Assembly (NCBI RefSeq): GCF_030733685.1
Contig: NZ_JASHIM010000017.1
Span: 39,941-103,940 of the forward strand
Length of the DNA stretch: 64,000 bases
Direction of reading: 5' to 3'
Source: Roseovarius sp. MMSF_3281
GTDB lineage: Bacteria > Pseudomonadota > Alphaproteobacteria > Rhodobacterales > Rhodobacteraceae
The position numbers were made by a program, and so were the translations under genes. Under the pieces are notes generated by a model. It did no database searches. It had not been told where the DNA came from and saw only the letters and a list, made by a program, of their open reading frames with translations. Of this stretch, positions 50,245 through 58,605 are shown piece by piece. Within the stretch, counting starts at the first letter, position 1, and the number at the start of each line of letters is the position of its first letter.

Positions 50245-51432
50245 ATGGATAATACCTTTGTGCATGAGGATCTCAACGCGGTGATCCGCCAGCATTCGGA
50301 ATGGCTGGCGAACCAGTTGCATTCGCAACGTGAGAGCCTGTTTCCACCCGATGCCGAGAAGACCATGCGCAAATTCACCTCTGGTGAGGCTGCGGCGCTG
50401 CTCGGCGTAAACGATTCCTATCTTCGCAAACTCAACTTGGATGGCAAAGGGCCTTCTCCCGAGCTGACCGCCGGCAACCGTCGTCTTTACTCGGCGCAGG
50501 ATATCCAAGCGCTGCGTGTGCTCCTTGAAAAAACCGCTCGCAAGCCGGGCGATTACGTTCCCGGACGACGAGAGGGTGATCATCTTCAGGTCATCGGCGT
50601 GATGAATTTCAAGGGCGGGTCCGGAAAAACAACAACCTCTGCCCATCTCGCCCAACGGCTTGCCCTGCGCGGATATCGTGTGCTGGGCATTGATCTTGAC
50701 CCACAAGCTTCCTTCACCGCGCTGCACGGCGTTCAGCCGGAATTGGACCTCGAAGATGGCGGCACTCTCTACGATGCGATCCGCTATGAGGACCCGGAGC
50801 CGATCCGGTCGGTCATCCGCAAGACCTATATCCCCAATTTGGACTTGATCCCCGGCAACCTCGAATTGATGGAGTTCGAGCACGACACCCCGCGCGCGCT
50901 GGCGCAGGGCAATGCCGGACTTTTCTTCTTCCGCGTGAAGGAGGCGCTGGCCCAGGTCGATGAGGACTACGACGTGGTCGTCATAGATTGCCCGCCGCAG
51001 CTTGGCTTTCTGACCATGTCCGCCCTGTCCGCGGCCACGGGCGTTCTGGTGACCATCCATCCAGAGATGCTCGATGTGATGTCCATGTCGCAATTCCTCC
51101 GCATGACAGCCGACCTCATGGACGTGATTGCCGAGAGCGGCGCTGACATGTCTCATGACTGGATGCGCTATGTTTTGACCCGCTACGAGCCGCAGGATGC
51201 GCCGCAGAACCGCATCGTGGCTTTCCTGCGAACAATGTACGGCGAAGCCGTGCTGAATTCGCCCATGTTGAAGTCTACAGCCATCTCAGATGCGGGCCTG
51301 ACCAAGCAGACACTTTATGAAGTGGAACGCAGCGCGTTCACGCGTTCCACCTATGATCGCGCGATTGAGAGCCTGAATACGCTAAATGACGAGATCGCCG
51401 ACCTAATCCAGAAAACCTGGGGGCGCACATGA
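50245..51432 (+). CDS. repA: plasmid partition ATPase RepA
   Basis: A 395-residue ParA-type ATPase of the repABC class. The N-terminal extension has a helix-turn-helix (FTSGEAAALLGVNDSYLRKL) for operator binding. The deviant Walker A is NFKGGSGKTTTSAHLAQRLA (about 120-139), and VIDCPPQLGFLTMSALSAAT and the C-terminal TLYEVERSAFTRSTYDRAIE complete the fold. RepA positions plasmid copies with RepB and represses the operon. It overlaps repB by 4 bases. The organisation repA-repB-repC defines the replicon type. Confidence 0.97.
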   Translation: MDNTFVHEDLNAVIRQHSEWLANQLHSQRESLFPPDAEKTMRKFTSGEAAALLGVNDSYLRKLNLDGKGPSPELTAGNRRLYSAQDIQALRVLLEKTARKPGDYVPGRREGDHLQVIGVMNFKGGSGKTTTSAHLAQRLALRGYRVLGIDLDPQASFTALHGVQPELDLEDGGTLYDAIRYEDPEPIRSVIRKTYIPNLDLIPGNLELMEFEHDTPRALAQGNAGLFFFRVKEALAQVDEDYDVVVIDCPPQLGFLTMSALSAATGVLVTIHPEMLDVMSMSQFLRMTADLMDVIAESGADMSHDWMRYVLTRYEPQDAPQNRIVAFLRTMYGEAVLNSPMLKSTAISDAGLTKQTLYEVERSAFTRSTYDRAIESLNTLNDEIADLIQKTWGRT

Positions 51433-52445
51433 CCAGTGGCAAGAAGAAGCGCATGTCAATGCTGGACAGTCTCGCGGCAGCTGGGGCCCCCTCCCCTGCC
51501 CCTCAGACAGGTGCTGTGACACCGATGATGACCTCGAATCGCGCCCTTCGGTCCGCCCGCGACGCGGTCGATTCCCATCATGTTTGGGAACTGGACCCGG
51601 CGAGCATCGAAGACGGGCGTATGGCGGACCGGCTTGACCCGGCCGATGTAATGGATTTGCGCGATGCGATTGAGGCGAACGGTCAGACTGTTCCGATCCT
51701 CGTGCGACGTGCGCCGGGTGAAGATGATCGCTACCTTTTGGTCTATGGGCGACGCAGGCTGGAGGCGATCCGTCAGTCCGATAAGGTTACCAAGGTTCGC
51801 GCGTTAGTCACCAACCTGGATGACGACAGCGCTCTGCGTGCTCAGATTTCGGAGAACATGGGTCGGCGCGATTTGTCTTTTATTGAAAAGGCCCTGTTCG
51901 CAAAGGACCTTGTGTCGTCCGGCTTCGGAAATCAATCTCAGGTTGCAGAAATTCTTACCGTCACGAAGTCGTCCATATCTATGGCGATCGCGATCGCGGA
52001 CATGGTCGGGCCGGATCTGGTACGCGCCATTGGCGCCGCCCATGGCATTGGCCGACCCCGATGGGAATCCCTTGGTCGGGCCATCGACGAGAATGGTCTG
52101 GACCGCGAGGACCTTATCGGGATCGCGAAAGAGGCACGTGAAAATGCCGAGACCTCCATGGTGGTGGATGACATTGCCTCTACCAATGACCCGTCCATCC
52201 AAACGTTCCTGGCCGTAGAAAAGGCTGTGACCAAGGCGATTAAACCGGCCAAGTCGCCCTCCCCTGCCCCACCTTCCAGCGTCCCGCTGAAGATCGGCGG
52301 CAAACGCGGCGGCACGGTCAAACGCACTGCCAAGGGCCTATCGATCGAGTTGGCGGATGGAGACTTCGCCGATTGGGTCGAGACGCAAGTGCATGACATG
52401 ATTGAAGACCTTCACGAACGCTGGAAGCAGCGGTCGGAAGACTGA
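51429..52445 (+). CDS. repB: plasmid partition protein RepB
   Basis: A 338-residue ParB-type protein. The ParB N-terminal nuclease-like domain (DPADVMDLRDAIEANGQTVP, LLVYGRRRLEAIR) is followed by the helix-turn-helix region (FGNQSQVAEILTVTKSSISM) that reads parS and a C-terminal dimerisation domain. Two copies of the 13-base CCCTCCCCTGCCC motif lie within this gene (51,489 and 52,257), encoding SPAP-type turns. Its likely target sites are the palindromes at 53,861 and 53,906. Confidence 0.96.
   Translation: MTSGKKKRMSMLDSLAAAGAPSPAPQTGAVTPMMTSNRALRSARDAVDSHHVWELDPASIEDGRMADRLDPADVMDLRDAIEANGQTVPILVRRAPGEDDRYLLVYGRRRLEAIRQSDKVTKVRALVTNLDDDSALRAQISENMGRRDLSFIEKALFAKDLVSSGFGNQSQVAEILTVTKSSISMAIAIADMVGPDLVRAIGAAHGIGRPRWESLGRAIDENGLDREDLIGIAKEARENAETSMVVDDIASTNDPSIQTFLAVEKAVTKAIKPAKSPSPAPPSSVPLKIGGKRGGTVKRTAKGLSIELADGDFADWVETQVHDMIEDLHERWKQRSED
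51489..51501 (-). repeat. 13-base double KOPS-like motif, left of the origin, copy 2
   Basis: CCCTCCCCTGCCC near the 5' end of repB, same strand as the 46,992 copy. Confidence 0.7.
52257..52269 (-). repeat. 13-base double KOPS-like motif, left of the origin, copy 3
   Basis: CCCTCCCCTGCCC near the 3' end of repB; the last leftward-pointing copy before the strand switch across repC. Confidence 0.7.
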
Positions 52446-52481
52446 GGAAGAGCAGAAATCAAAGAAGGAGGCACGAAAAGG

Positions 52482-52521
52482 CAAAAGAAAAGGTCCCGCA
52501 AAGCGACCACTCCACGAGACC
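52482..52521 (-). ncRNA. candidate counter-transcribed RNA (3' end and terminator) in the repB-repC gap
   Basis: On the reverse strand GGTCTCG and CGGGACC (52,515-52,521 and 52,492-52,498) form a 7-bp stem, followed by TTTTCTTTT (52,483-52,491), a rho-independent terminator pointing away from repC. repABC replicons carry a small antisense RNA here that limits repC expression and sets incompatibility. The promoter and 5' end (probably near 52,560-52,600) could not be fixed. Confidence 0.55.
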
Positions 52522-52622
52522 CTAACTTGTTTCTAGCACCTTCAAGGTAGTGTCCGGAGCTATTTTCCGCAAGTCCAAAGTGATTCGCGGACCGGGATAT
52601 TTTTGTCTTCGTGAATGACAAA

Positions 52623-53858
52623 ATGGACTACACGCCCGTAACGCCGTTCCGGCGAACGATAGATGCTGCCATCCTGAAACATCAGGCAGCGACCCAGGAA
52701 GACCTGCCCCCAGTCGGCGCCAACAAGTGGGAGGTCCTGAGGGAGCTCGCTGCCGCTCGAGTCGCGTTCGGCTTGTCCGATCGGGATTTGACGGTGCTTC
52801 AGGCGCTGGTCAGCTTTCACCAAGCGACAATTCTCGGAGGCAATGACAGCGAATTGATTGTACATCCGTCCAACAAGGCGATTTGCGAGCGCCTGAACGG
52901 CATGCCCTGCTCGACGATGCGGCGCCACCTCTCCAACCTTGTGCAGACTGGCTTTGTTGTCCGGCGCGATAGCCCCAATGGGAAGCGCTATGCCCGCCGC
53001 TACGGCGACGAAAAGGTTGCGTTTGGGTTCGACCTCTCTCCGCTCGTTCGACGCTTCCAGGAGGTTTGTGAGGCCGCTGAGACCGTCCGGGCCGCAGAAG
53101 AGCGGTACAAGCGCCTACGTGCCACTGTGAGCCTCATGCGGCGTGACCTCGCAGGGCTGGCCGAGTACGGGCGCTCACTTCGTCCGGATCAGGGCGTCTG
53201 GGACCAATTCTCTGATCTTGCGGCCCTAATGGCCCGAGATCTTCGCAGAAAACTCGAAATGGAAGACCTTAGGCGCATCGAAGACTCTTTGGGGTCAGCC
53301 TTAGATCACGCCAGAAACCTTCTGGATGGCTGTGAAACAGAAAATATGAGCACCAATGATGCTGTTTCTGAGCAGCACTATCAGAATTCAAATAAAGACT
53401 CTTATGATCTTGAACCTCGCTTAGAAAAAGCGCGGGGCGGAGGCGTTGCGCGCGATATTCCAGAAGTTGCCGATAGCCCTCTGTGTTCTGAAGATGAGGC
53501 GAACCCAACGGCAATTACTGACGATCAACTGATGCCGAATATACCGCTTGGTCTCGTCCTCGCCTCCTGTCAGGAATTCAAAGCTTATTCCGAGCAGCCT
53601 GTTCGCCACTGGCACGATCTGGTCCGTGTAGCTGATGTGGTCAGGCCCATGATGGGTATTTCCCCGTCCGCGTGGGACGAGGCGAAACGCTATATGGGTC
53701 CCGAAGAAGCGTCTGTTGTGATCGTTGCAATGCTTGAACGGTTTGCGGATATCCGATCACCTGGAGGCTACTTGAGAACCCTATCTTCAAAGGCAGCAAT
53801 TGGGGAGTTCTCCTGCGGTCCGATGATCATGGCCTTGATGCGGCGGGATGCTGCATGA
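52623..53858 (+). CDS. repC: plasmid replication initiator RepC
   Basis: A 411-residue initiator of the repABC class (MDYTPVTPFRRTIDAAILKH). The N-terminal winged-helix region (LSDRDLTVLQALVSFHQATI, CERLNGMPCSTMRRHLSNLV, RRDSPNGKRYARRYG) binds the origin, which in this class lies inside repC itself. The C-terminal region (PLGLVLASCQEF, RSPGGYLRTLSSKAAIGEFS) is also typical. A GTG at 52,611 in the same frame is a possible earlier start. No good ribosome site is seen, in keeping with antisense-RNA control. The strand of GGGNAGGG motifs flips across this gene. Confidence 0.96.
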   Translation: MDYTPVTPFRRTIDAAILKHQAATQEDLPPVGANKWEVLRELAAARVAFGLSDRDLTVLQALVSFHQATILGGNDSELIVHPSNKAICERLNGMPCSTMRRHLSNLVQTGFVVRRDSPNGKRYARRYGDEKVAFGFDLSPLVRRFQEVCEAAETVRAAEERYKRLRATVSLMRRDLAGLAEYGRSLRPDQGVWDQFSDLAALMARDLRRKLEMEDLRRIEDSLGSALDHARNLLDGCETENMSTNDAVSEQHYQNSNKDSYDLEPRLEKARGGGVARDIPEVADSPLCSEDEANPTAITDDQLMPNIPLGLVLASCQEFKAYSEQPVRHWHDLVRVADVVRPMMGISPSAWDEAKRYMGPEEASVVIVAMLERFADIRSPGGYLRTLSSKAAIGEFSCGPMIMALMRRDAA

Positions 53859-53860
53859 TG

Positions 53861-53878
53861 AGTTCACAGCTGTGAACT
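53861..53878. repeat. parS-like 18-bp palindrome, copy 1
   Basis: AGTTCACAGCTGTGAACT is a perfect 18-base palindrome beginning 3 bases after the repC stop. Long palindromes at this place serve as centromere sites for RepB in Rhodobacterales repABC plasmids. Confidence 0.88.
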
Positions 53879-53905
53879 CGGCTGACAAGTAGGATAGCTC
53901 GGGAT

Positions 53906-53923
53906 AGTTCACAGCTGTGAACT
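53906..53923. repeat. parS-like 18-bp palindrome, copy 2
   Basis: A second identical AGTTCACAGCTGTGAACT, 45 bases from the first start to start, in the gap between repC and the convergent fic gene. The exact repetition rules out chance and points to a two-site partition locus. Confidence 0.88.
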
Positions 53924-53989
53924 TCTTTCCAACACGGTCAGAGGCAGCGCTCGCGGACTTGGCCAGAAACAGGGTGCTTCGGTTGCCAG

Positions 53990-55192
53990 TCACACGGGCA
54001 TGTCACCGTCTCCAAAGAGGTTTGGAAAGAGCCGCTCTCGATAATCCAACGGAAACGCCAACCGAACCGGCGTCTTCGGCGAGACGGACGTCATGTATCC
54101 GGCGGCGGTCAGTTTACTCAGCGTGTTGCGAGCAGTACGCTCGGACGTCTTGAGCACAATCTGCGCATCGCCTCGTTCCAGTGCCCCATGACGAAGAACC
54201 GCCGAGATTAGTTCCGGCGCTCGCTTGTCATCGATGGTATCTGCAACAAGACGACGATACCGTTGGTCCAATCCGCCGAGATCGAACAATCTTGCTGAGA
54301 AGCTGATCTGGTCGAGCGTCACCTTTAGGAACCATTCACTAAACGTCTTCAGTGCCGCTTCTGACAGGTTCCCCCGTCCGTCGCGGTCTCCGCGGCGTGG
54401 ACTGTCGGCCAGATCCATCATCCGTTTGTACTCGCCCCGATCGGTTAGCCCGCGGGCCAGCCCACGTGATACGGACCAGAGCCCTTGGCCACCAATCCCC
54501 GCTGTGAGGGCCATGGCATGAGACATCAGTCTGCTGACACGGCCGTTACCATCCGGGAAAGGGTGGATGTAGTTGAGCCGGTGATGCGCAGAGGCGATCG
54601 CAATGATCCGTCCGCTCGAAGACCGCGCCGCAATCTGAAATCGTTTGTCGAAGTGGTCCATGAATGCCGCGACGCGCGACGATGAAGGAGGTAGGTGGCG
54701 CCCGACCGCAACTTCCCGATCATCATCCTGGCGCATGCGTCCCGGAACGATGGGCTCTTGTGTGCCGTCGGGATGTTCGATGACCCGAAACTCATTCGGC
54801 ATCTCGTCGTAGAAGCTCTTATGGACCCAAGTCAGGAATTCGACGGATGTGGGGCGGGGCAGGGTGCCCTTGCGATGCATCTCGTCGATGGCCCGTTGAA
54901 CGATGACGTGCGCCCGGGCCTCAAGGGCGAGGGGACGGGTTTCTTCCTCAAGCTCGGCACCAGCCAGCGCCCTTTCGATATCGCGGGGGCGCGTGTTGTG
55001 TCCTTCGATCAGGTTGGAGTAATAGCAGTTCATCACACGGACGAGATCGGCAAGCTCAGCTGCGCTGTCAGGATGCAACCCTTGTCCCAGCCCGGTGGCT
55101 TCCCTCTGGATGTCGACCGAAAGGTCTGCCAGTTCTGTAGGAATATGCTCCTCGAAGAAGCAGGGTTCGATCCTGGCGGGTGTTTCCAGCAT
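53990..55192 (-). CDS. Fic-domain protein with intrinsic inhibitory helix
   Basis: A protein of about 400 residues from MLETPARIEPCFFEEHIPTE. The Fic core motif is HPFPDGNGRVSR (about 210-221), which transfers AMP or another group onto a target hydroxyl. An inhibitory helix SNLIEGHN (about 59-66; S-x-x-x-E-G) lies N-terminal to it, so this is a class II, self-inhibited Fic protein and no separate antitoxin is needed. The C-terminal winged helix (ERTARNTLSKLTAAGYMTSV) may bind DNA. An ATG at 55,255 would add 21 residues. The target is unknown. Confidence 0.92.
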   Translation of the reverse strand: MLETPARIEPCFFEEHIPTELADLSVDIQREATGLGQGLHPDSAAELADLVRVMNCYYSNLIEGHNTRPRDIERALAGAELEEETRPLALEARAHVIVQRAIDEMHRKGTLPRPTSVEFLTWVHKSFYDEMPNEFRVIEHPDGTQEPIVPGRMRQDDDREVAVGRHLPPSSSRVAAFMDHFDKRFQIAARSSSGRIIAIASAHHRLNYIHPFPDGNGRVSRLMSHAMALTAGIGGQGLWSVSRGLARGLTDRGEYKRMMDLADSPRRGDRDGRGNLSEAALKTFSEWFLKVTLDQISFSARLFDLGGLDQRYRRLVADTIDDKRAPELISAVLRHGALERGDAQIVLKTSERTARNTLSKLTAAGYMTSVSPKTPVRLAFPLDYRERLFPNLFGDGDMPV

Positions 55193-55484
55193 TTTGCCGA
55201 TCTTCCATGTTTGCAAAGTATTTGAAAAATAAACACATTTCGTACTTTCAAGCAAGGTTTTGCCGATATGCGTTGCCGATCTTGCCTGCCGATCTGGAAT
55301 TGCTGCATGAAATCAATGGCTTCGGCAGAAGGGCCGGGCTTTTCGGTTTTGTTGTGTGCCCAAAGGGGCCGGAAAAAGAGAAAGTGTTCTTCGGGTTTTG
55401 TGACTGACGGATGAGGGCCTTTGGGGTCCCTCAGATGGGTCCGGGCCGGGTTCCGGTCTGCCGTTCCGGATGAAGGGCATTCCT

Positions 55485-55955
55485 ATGCAATCAGGTGTCT
55501 TGCGCGTGCTCCGCGCAACCGCCGCCTCCTGGTGGCGGCATAGAGAGCTGCGCCGAACTGGCCAGAGGGCGCTGGCACAGCGGCTCGAACGCCAGACCGT
55601 CCTGCGTGATCTCGGCTATCTGAAGCAGGCGGCGTCATTGCCAAACGCGCATGTGATCTGCGGGGAGGGTGGGACATTCCTCCATCTCGGTTGGACCACC
55701 GTGTCGACCTTCGCGCCGATCGAGCGCTTTCCCTTGGCCACTCTTGCGGTCGCACGTGGCACGCCGTTCATCGATATCCGACTCGTCACCGATGTCATCG
55801 CCTTCGCGAACTTGCCGTGCGTGGCGCGGGACGGATCGGTCGACCCTGACCCTTGCGGTCCTGGCAGGTCCGTCTCGCTGACCGACTACATCGACATGGT
55901 TGAAGAGCTCGGCGCGAGGATCCTCAACGATCCGCGGCCCCGTCAGTCAGCCTGA
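55485..55955 (+). CDS. hypothetical protein upstream of the ArdC-type gene
   Basis: A 156-residue protein (MQSGVLRVLRATAASWWRHR) with a basic N-terminal helix (RELRRTGQRALAQRLERQTV). It has no recognised domain, signal peptide or membrane helix. The second ATG is preferred, with AAGGG 8 bases upstream. It ends 40 bases before the antirestriction gene in the same direction, so the two are probably co-expressed. Coding is supported by length and codon pattern and by its conserved-looking place next to ArdC; no function is proposed. Confidence 0.65.
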   Translation: MQSGVLRVLRATAASWWRHRELRRTGQRALAQRLERQTVLRDLGYLKQAASLPNAHVICGEGGTFLHLGWTTVSTFAPIERFPLATLAVARGTPFIDIRLVTDVIAFANLPCVARDGSVDPDPCGPGRSVSLTDYIDMVEELGARILNDPRPRQSA

Positions 55956-55995
55956 TCACCATTCCCTCTCATTAAAACTCGAAAGGAGGCCAGCC

Positions 55996-56934
55996 ATGGC
56001 CCGATCCCGCACGCCCAAATTCGATGCCTCCGAGGTCATCACAAACGAAATCATCCGTATCATTGAGCGCGGCGTCCTGCCCTGGCGAAAGCCCTGGACC
56101 GCAGGCGGCAGCTCTCGCCCCCTGCGCGTGGGGGGTGAGCCCTACCAGGGGGTCAACAACTTCCTGCTGACGATGCGCACCGTGATGGCGGGCCACAGCT
56201 CGCCCTTCTGGATGACGCTGCCTCAGGCCAATGCCTTGGACGCGAAGGTGCGCAAAGGCGAGAAGTCCTCTGTCGTTGTCTACTACGGCCAAAGCCGGAA
56301 AGACGCCGATGGCGAGGACGACCGTAGCAGCGGGGATGATCACTCCGAGGAAGCCCGCATCTTCCGCTTCCAGAAATCCTACCGCGTGTTCAATGCCTGC
56401 CAGATCGAGGGCTTGCCCGACAGTTTCTACCCTGACCCGGAGCCCGTGCCCGAGCATCCGCCGTCCGAGCCCATCCCGCACATGCAAGCGTTTTTCGATG
56501 CCATCGACATCACAACCGTCTTCACGGGCACGGAGGCGTACTATTTGCCCCCCGTGGACAAGGTCTACATGCCGTCCATCACGCGGTTTCAGGACCCGCG
56601 CAATTTCTACGGGGTCTGGGCCCATGAGCTGGCCCATGCCACAAAAGCCCCCCATCGGCTGAACCGCGATTTCGGGTTCTCGAAGTTTGGCAACACGTCC
56701 TATGCTCGCGAGGAGATCGTCGCGGAATTGACCTCGGTGTTCCTGGGTCAGACGCTGGGCTTTACCGCGCATACGCTCGAGATGAATGCCGCCTACCTCC
56801 ACAACTGGTTGCGCGTTCTTCGGTCGGACAAGGGCGCAATCTTCCGGCACGCCGCGGACGCGCAGCGGGCCTGCGACTATCTGATCGCCAGATCGGAGGC
56901 GTGCAGGGCAGGGGAGGGCGCTGAGGCAGCATGA
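55996..56934 (+). CDS. ardC: ArdC-type antirestriction protein (ssDNA-binding + zincin metallopeptidase domain)
   Basis: The 312-residue product, after AAAGGAGG, starts MARSRTPKFDASEVITNEII. The N-terminal ssDNA-binding domain (GVLPWRKPWTAGGSSRPLRV, YQGVNNFLLTM) is followed by the zincin-like domain with HELAHATKAPHRLNR (HExxH) and the third ligand region YAREEIVAELTSVFLGQTLG. ArdC proteins protect incoming plasmid DNA from restriction. Two KOPS-like motifs lie at the 3' end (56,906-56,918). Confidence 0.92.
   Translation: MARSRTPKFDASEVITNEIIRIIERGVLPWRKPWTAGGSSRPLRVGGEPYQGVNNFLLTMRTVMAGHSSPFWMTLPQANALDAKVRKGEKSSVVVYYGQSRKDADGEDDRSSGDDHSEEARIFRFQKSYRVFNACQIEGLPDSFYPDPEPVPEHPPSEPIPHMQAFFDAIDITTVFTGTEAYYLPPVDKVYMPSITRFQDPRNFYGVWAHELAHATKAPHRLNRDFGFSKFGNTSYAREEIVAELTSVFLGQTLGFTAHTLEMNAAYLHNWLRVLRSDKGAIFRHAADAQRACDYLIARSEACRAGEGAEAA
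56906..56918 (+). repeat. 13-base double KOPS-like motif, right of the origin
   Basis: GGGCAGGGGAGGG consists of two overlapping GGGNAGGG words. It is the exact complement of the three copies left of the origin at 46,992, 51,489 and 52,257, and points away from repC to the right. Confidence 0.7.
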
Positions 56935-57164
56935 CCTATGCTCTTCCGCAACGCAGAAAATGGCAGCTTCGAGCCCTTTTTGACGAATGCTGCCGAGCGA
57001 CTGGACGGCCGCTTCGGCGGACCCGCAGCTTAGCGAGGTGTTCTCCGTTCGGGTCTAGACATACTCCGTAATGCGTTTCAACAAGGCGACACCGGCACCT
57101 GATAGAACGCCGCAAGAAGACGTAAGCTCTTGACGACGCCCGGTGTCGAGCGGGTGGGGTCCTG

Positions 57165-57353
57165 TTATGTGACCGTAAACTGCCCCATCATGCCCGCATC
57201 CTCGTGTTCGAGGATGTGGCAGTGATACATGAATGGTGTCTCTTCCGAAGCCAGCTTGTCGAACCTCAGCAGGATTCCGGTCGGACCCTGCACACGGACA
57301 ACATCTTTCCAACCGATCTGCGCCGAGTCGACCGGCCGTCCGTTCTGACTCAC
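57165..57353 (-). pseudogene. multicopper oxidase C-terminal fragment
   Basis: About 62 residues with the terminal copper motif YHCHILEHEDAGMMGQF, which supplies type 1 and type 3 copper ligands in CopA/CueO-type oxidases. The rest of the enzyme (about 400 residues) is absent. Directly upstream the arsR-type gene ends, overlapping this fragment by 4 bases, so a deletion has joined the oxidase tail to the end of the regulator gene. It may still be translated by coupling but cannot be an oxidase. Confidence 0.85.
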
Positions 57354-57694
57354 GCCTCACGATAATTGTCACACGCCTCAACACCCTTTGCGACCACGTC
57401 GAGAAGTGCGTCCACATCGTTCAGAAGGACCGTGATGCGCGGGTTGCTGATACGGTAACGGATGAAGCGCCCTTCGCGGTCGCTGGCGACAAGCCCGCAG
57501 TCCAGCAGGCACCTCAGATGGTTGGAGACGTTGGGTTGCGATAGTTCGGTCCGCTCGACGATCTCGTGAACGGCCAATGGCTCGTTGCAAAGTGCACCGA
57601 GGATGGCCAGGCGGCTCGGGTCCGCGAAGCCGCGGAACAGCTTCGCCCGTCGCTCGATGGTCGCGCTCTTGCGGTCATCGACGATTTGGGCCAT
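57350..57694 (-). CDS. ArsR/SmtB-family metal-responsive repressor, CmtR-like
   Basis: A 114-residue winged-helix repressor (from MAQIVDDRKSATIERRAKLF, with GAGGAG 5 bases upstream). The recognition helix is LSQPNVSNHLRCLLDCGLV. Cys62 and Cys66 lie in the recognition helix (C-x3-C) and Cys108 near the C-terminus (VEACDNY), the same layout as Cys57/Cys61/Cys102 of mycobacterial CmtR, which senses Cd(II)/Pb(II). It is divergent from the HMA-CDF transporter and presumably represses it. Confidence 0.9.
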   Translation of the reverse strand: MAQIVDDRKSATIERRAKLFRGFADPSRLAILGALCNEPLAVHEIVERTELSQPNVSNHLRCLLDCGLVASDREGRFIRYRISNPRITVLLNDVDALLDVVAKGVEACDNYREA

Positions 57695-57750
57695 ATTACT
57701 CCTCGCTGATACGTTGTTCTTCAATTCATTCTAGCAGGAATAGCGCGACC

Positions 57751-58605
57751 ATGGCCAACACCGAAAGTGCCGGACCGACGGCAGATGTTCCGCCCGTCCG
57801 TTACCGGGTTTCCGGTATGGACTGCGCGAAGGATGCCGCGCAGATCGAGCGGGCGGCGCAGTCGGCCGGAGTCGCGGCTGACGATGTGAAGGTGTCGGCG
57901 GCGACGCACATCATGACACTGAGCGCCCCCGAAGCGCGCCTGCCGGACATCGAAAAGGCCGTTGCGGTGACCGGCTACGGCTTCGACCGGATCGAAGGCG
58001 ATGGAGACATTCCGCCGAATCCCGCCCATCAGGACCCGGCCTACCGACGCGCGCTCTGGATCGTCGTGATCCTGAACGTGGGTTACGGTGTCGTTGAAAT
58101 GATCGGCGGGTTCATCGCCGGGTCACAGGCCGTGAAGGCCGATGCGCTCGATTTCATCGGCGACGGCGCGATCACCTTCCTTGGCCTGCTGGCCATCGGC
58201 TGGAGCCTCGCCTGGCGGGCACGGTCGGCCTTGATCCAAGGCATCTTCCTCGGCCTGCTCGGCCTTGGCGTCCTCGGCACGACCATCGTGCGAGTCTTCG
58301 AACGGACGACGCCGGATGCAGGTCTAATGGGCCTGCTTGGCATGATCGCCCTTGTCGTCAACGTCATCTCCGTTCTGCCGCTGCTGCGGTTCCGCAAGGG
58401 CGACGCGAACATGCGGGCCGTCTGGCTATTCTCGCGCAACGACGCCATCGGCAATGCGGCGGTTGTCGTTGCCGCCGGTCTCGTGGCGTGGCTGGGCAGC
58501 GCCTGGCCGGACCTCATCGTCGCCTTCGGCATCGCCGGACTGTTCCTGCACTCGTCTTGGGCAATCATCCGCGATGCGCGGGCCGATCTGAAGGCAGCGG
58601 CATGA
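57751..58605 (+). CDS. cation diffusion facilitator-like transporter with N-terminal heavy-metal domain
   Basis: A 284-residue inner-membrane protein. Residues 15 to about 80 form an HMA-like domain (RYRVSGMDCAKDA) with one Cys (Cys25); the second Cys of the usual CxxC is Asp. About six membrane segments of CDF type follow, with conserved acidic residues in AVKADALDFIGDGAITFLGL and SRNDAIGNAAVVVAAGLVAW that bind the transported ion. It would export Zn/Cd/Pb-like cations. The gene starts 57 bases from the divergent regulator and overlaps lspA by 4 bases. Confidence 0.9.
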   Translation: MANTESAGPTADVPPVRYRVSGMDCAKDAAQIERAAQSAGVAADDVKVSAATHIMTLSAPEARLPDIEKAVAVTGYGFDRIEGDGDIPPNPAHQDPAYRRALWIVVILNVGYGVVEMIGGFIAGSQAVKADALDFIGDGAITFLGLLAIGWSLAWRARSALIQGIFLGLLGLGVLGTTIVRVFERTTPDAGLMGLLGMIALVVNVISVLPLLRFRKGDANMRAVWLFSRNDAIGNAAVVVAAGLVAWLGSAWPDLIVAFGIAGLFLHSSWAIIRDARADLKAAA

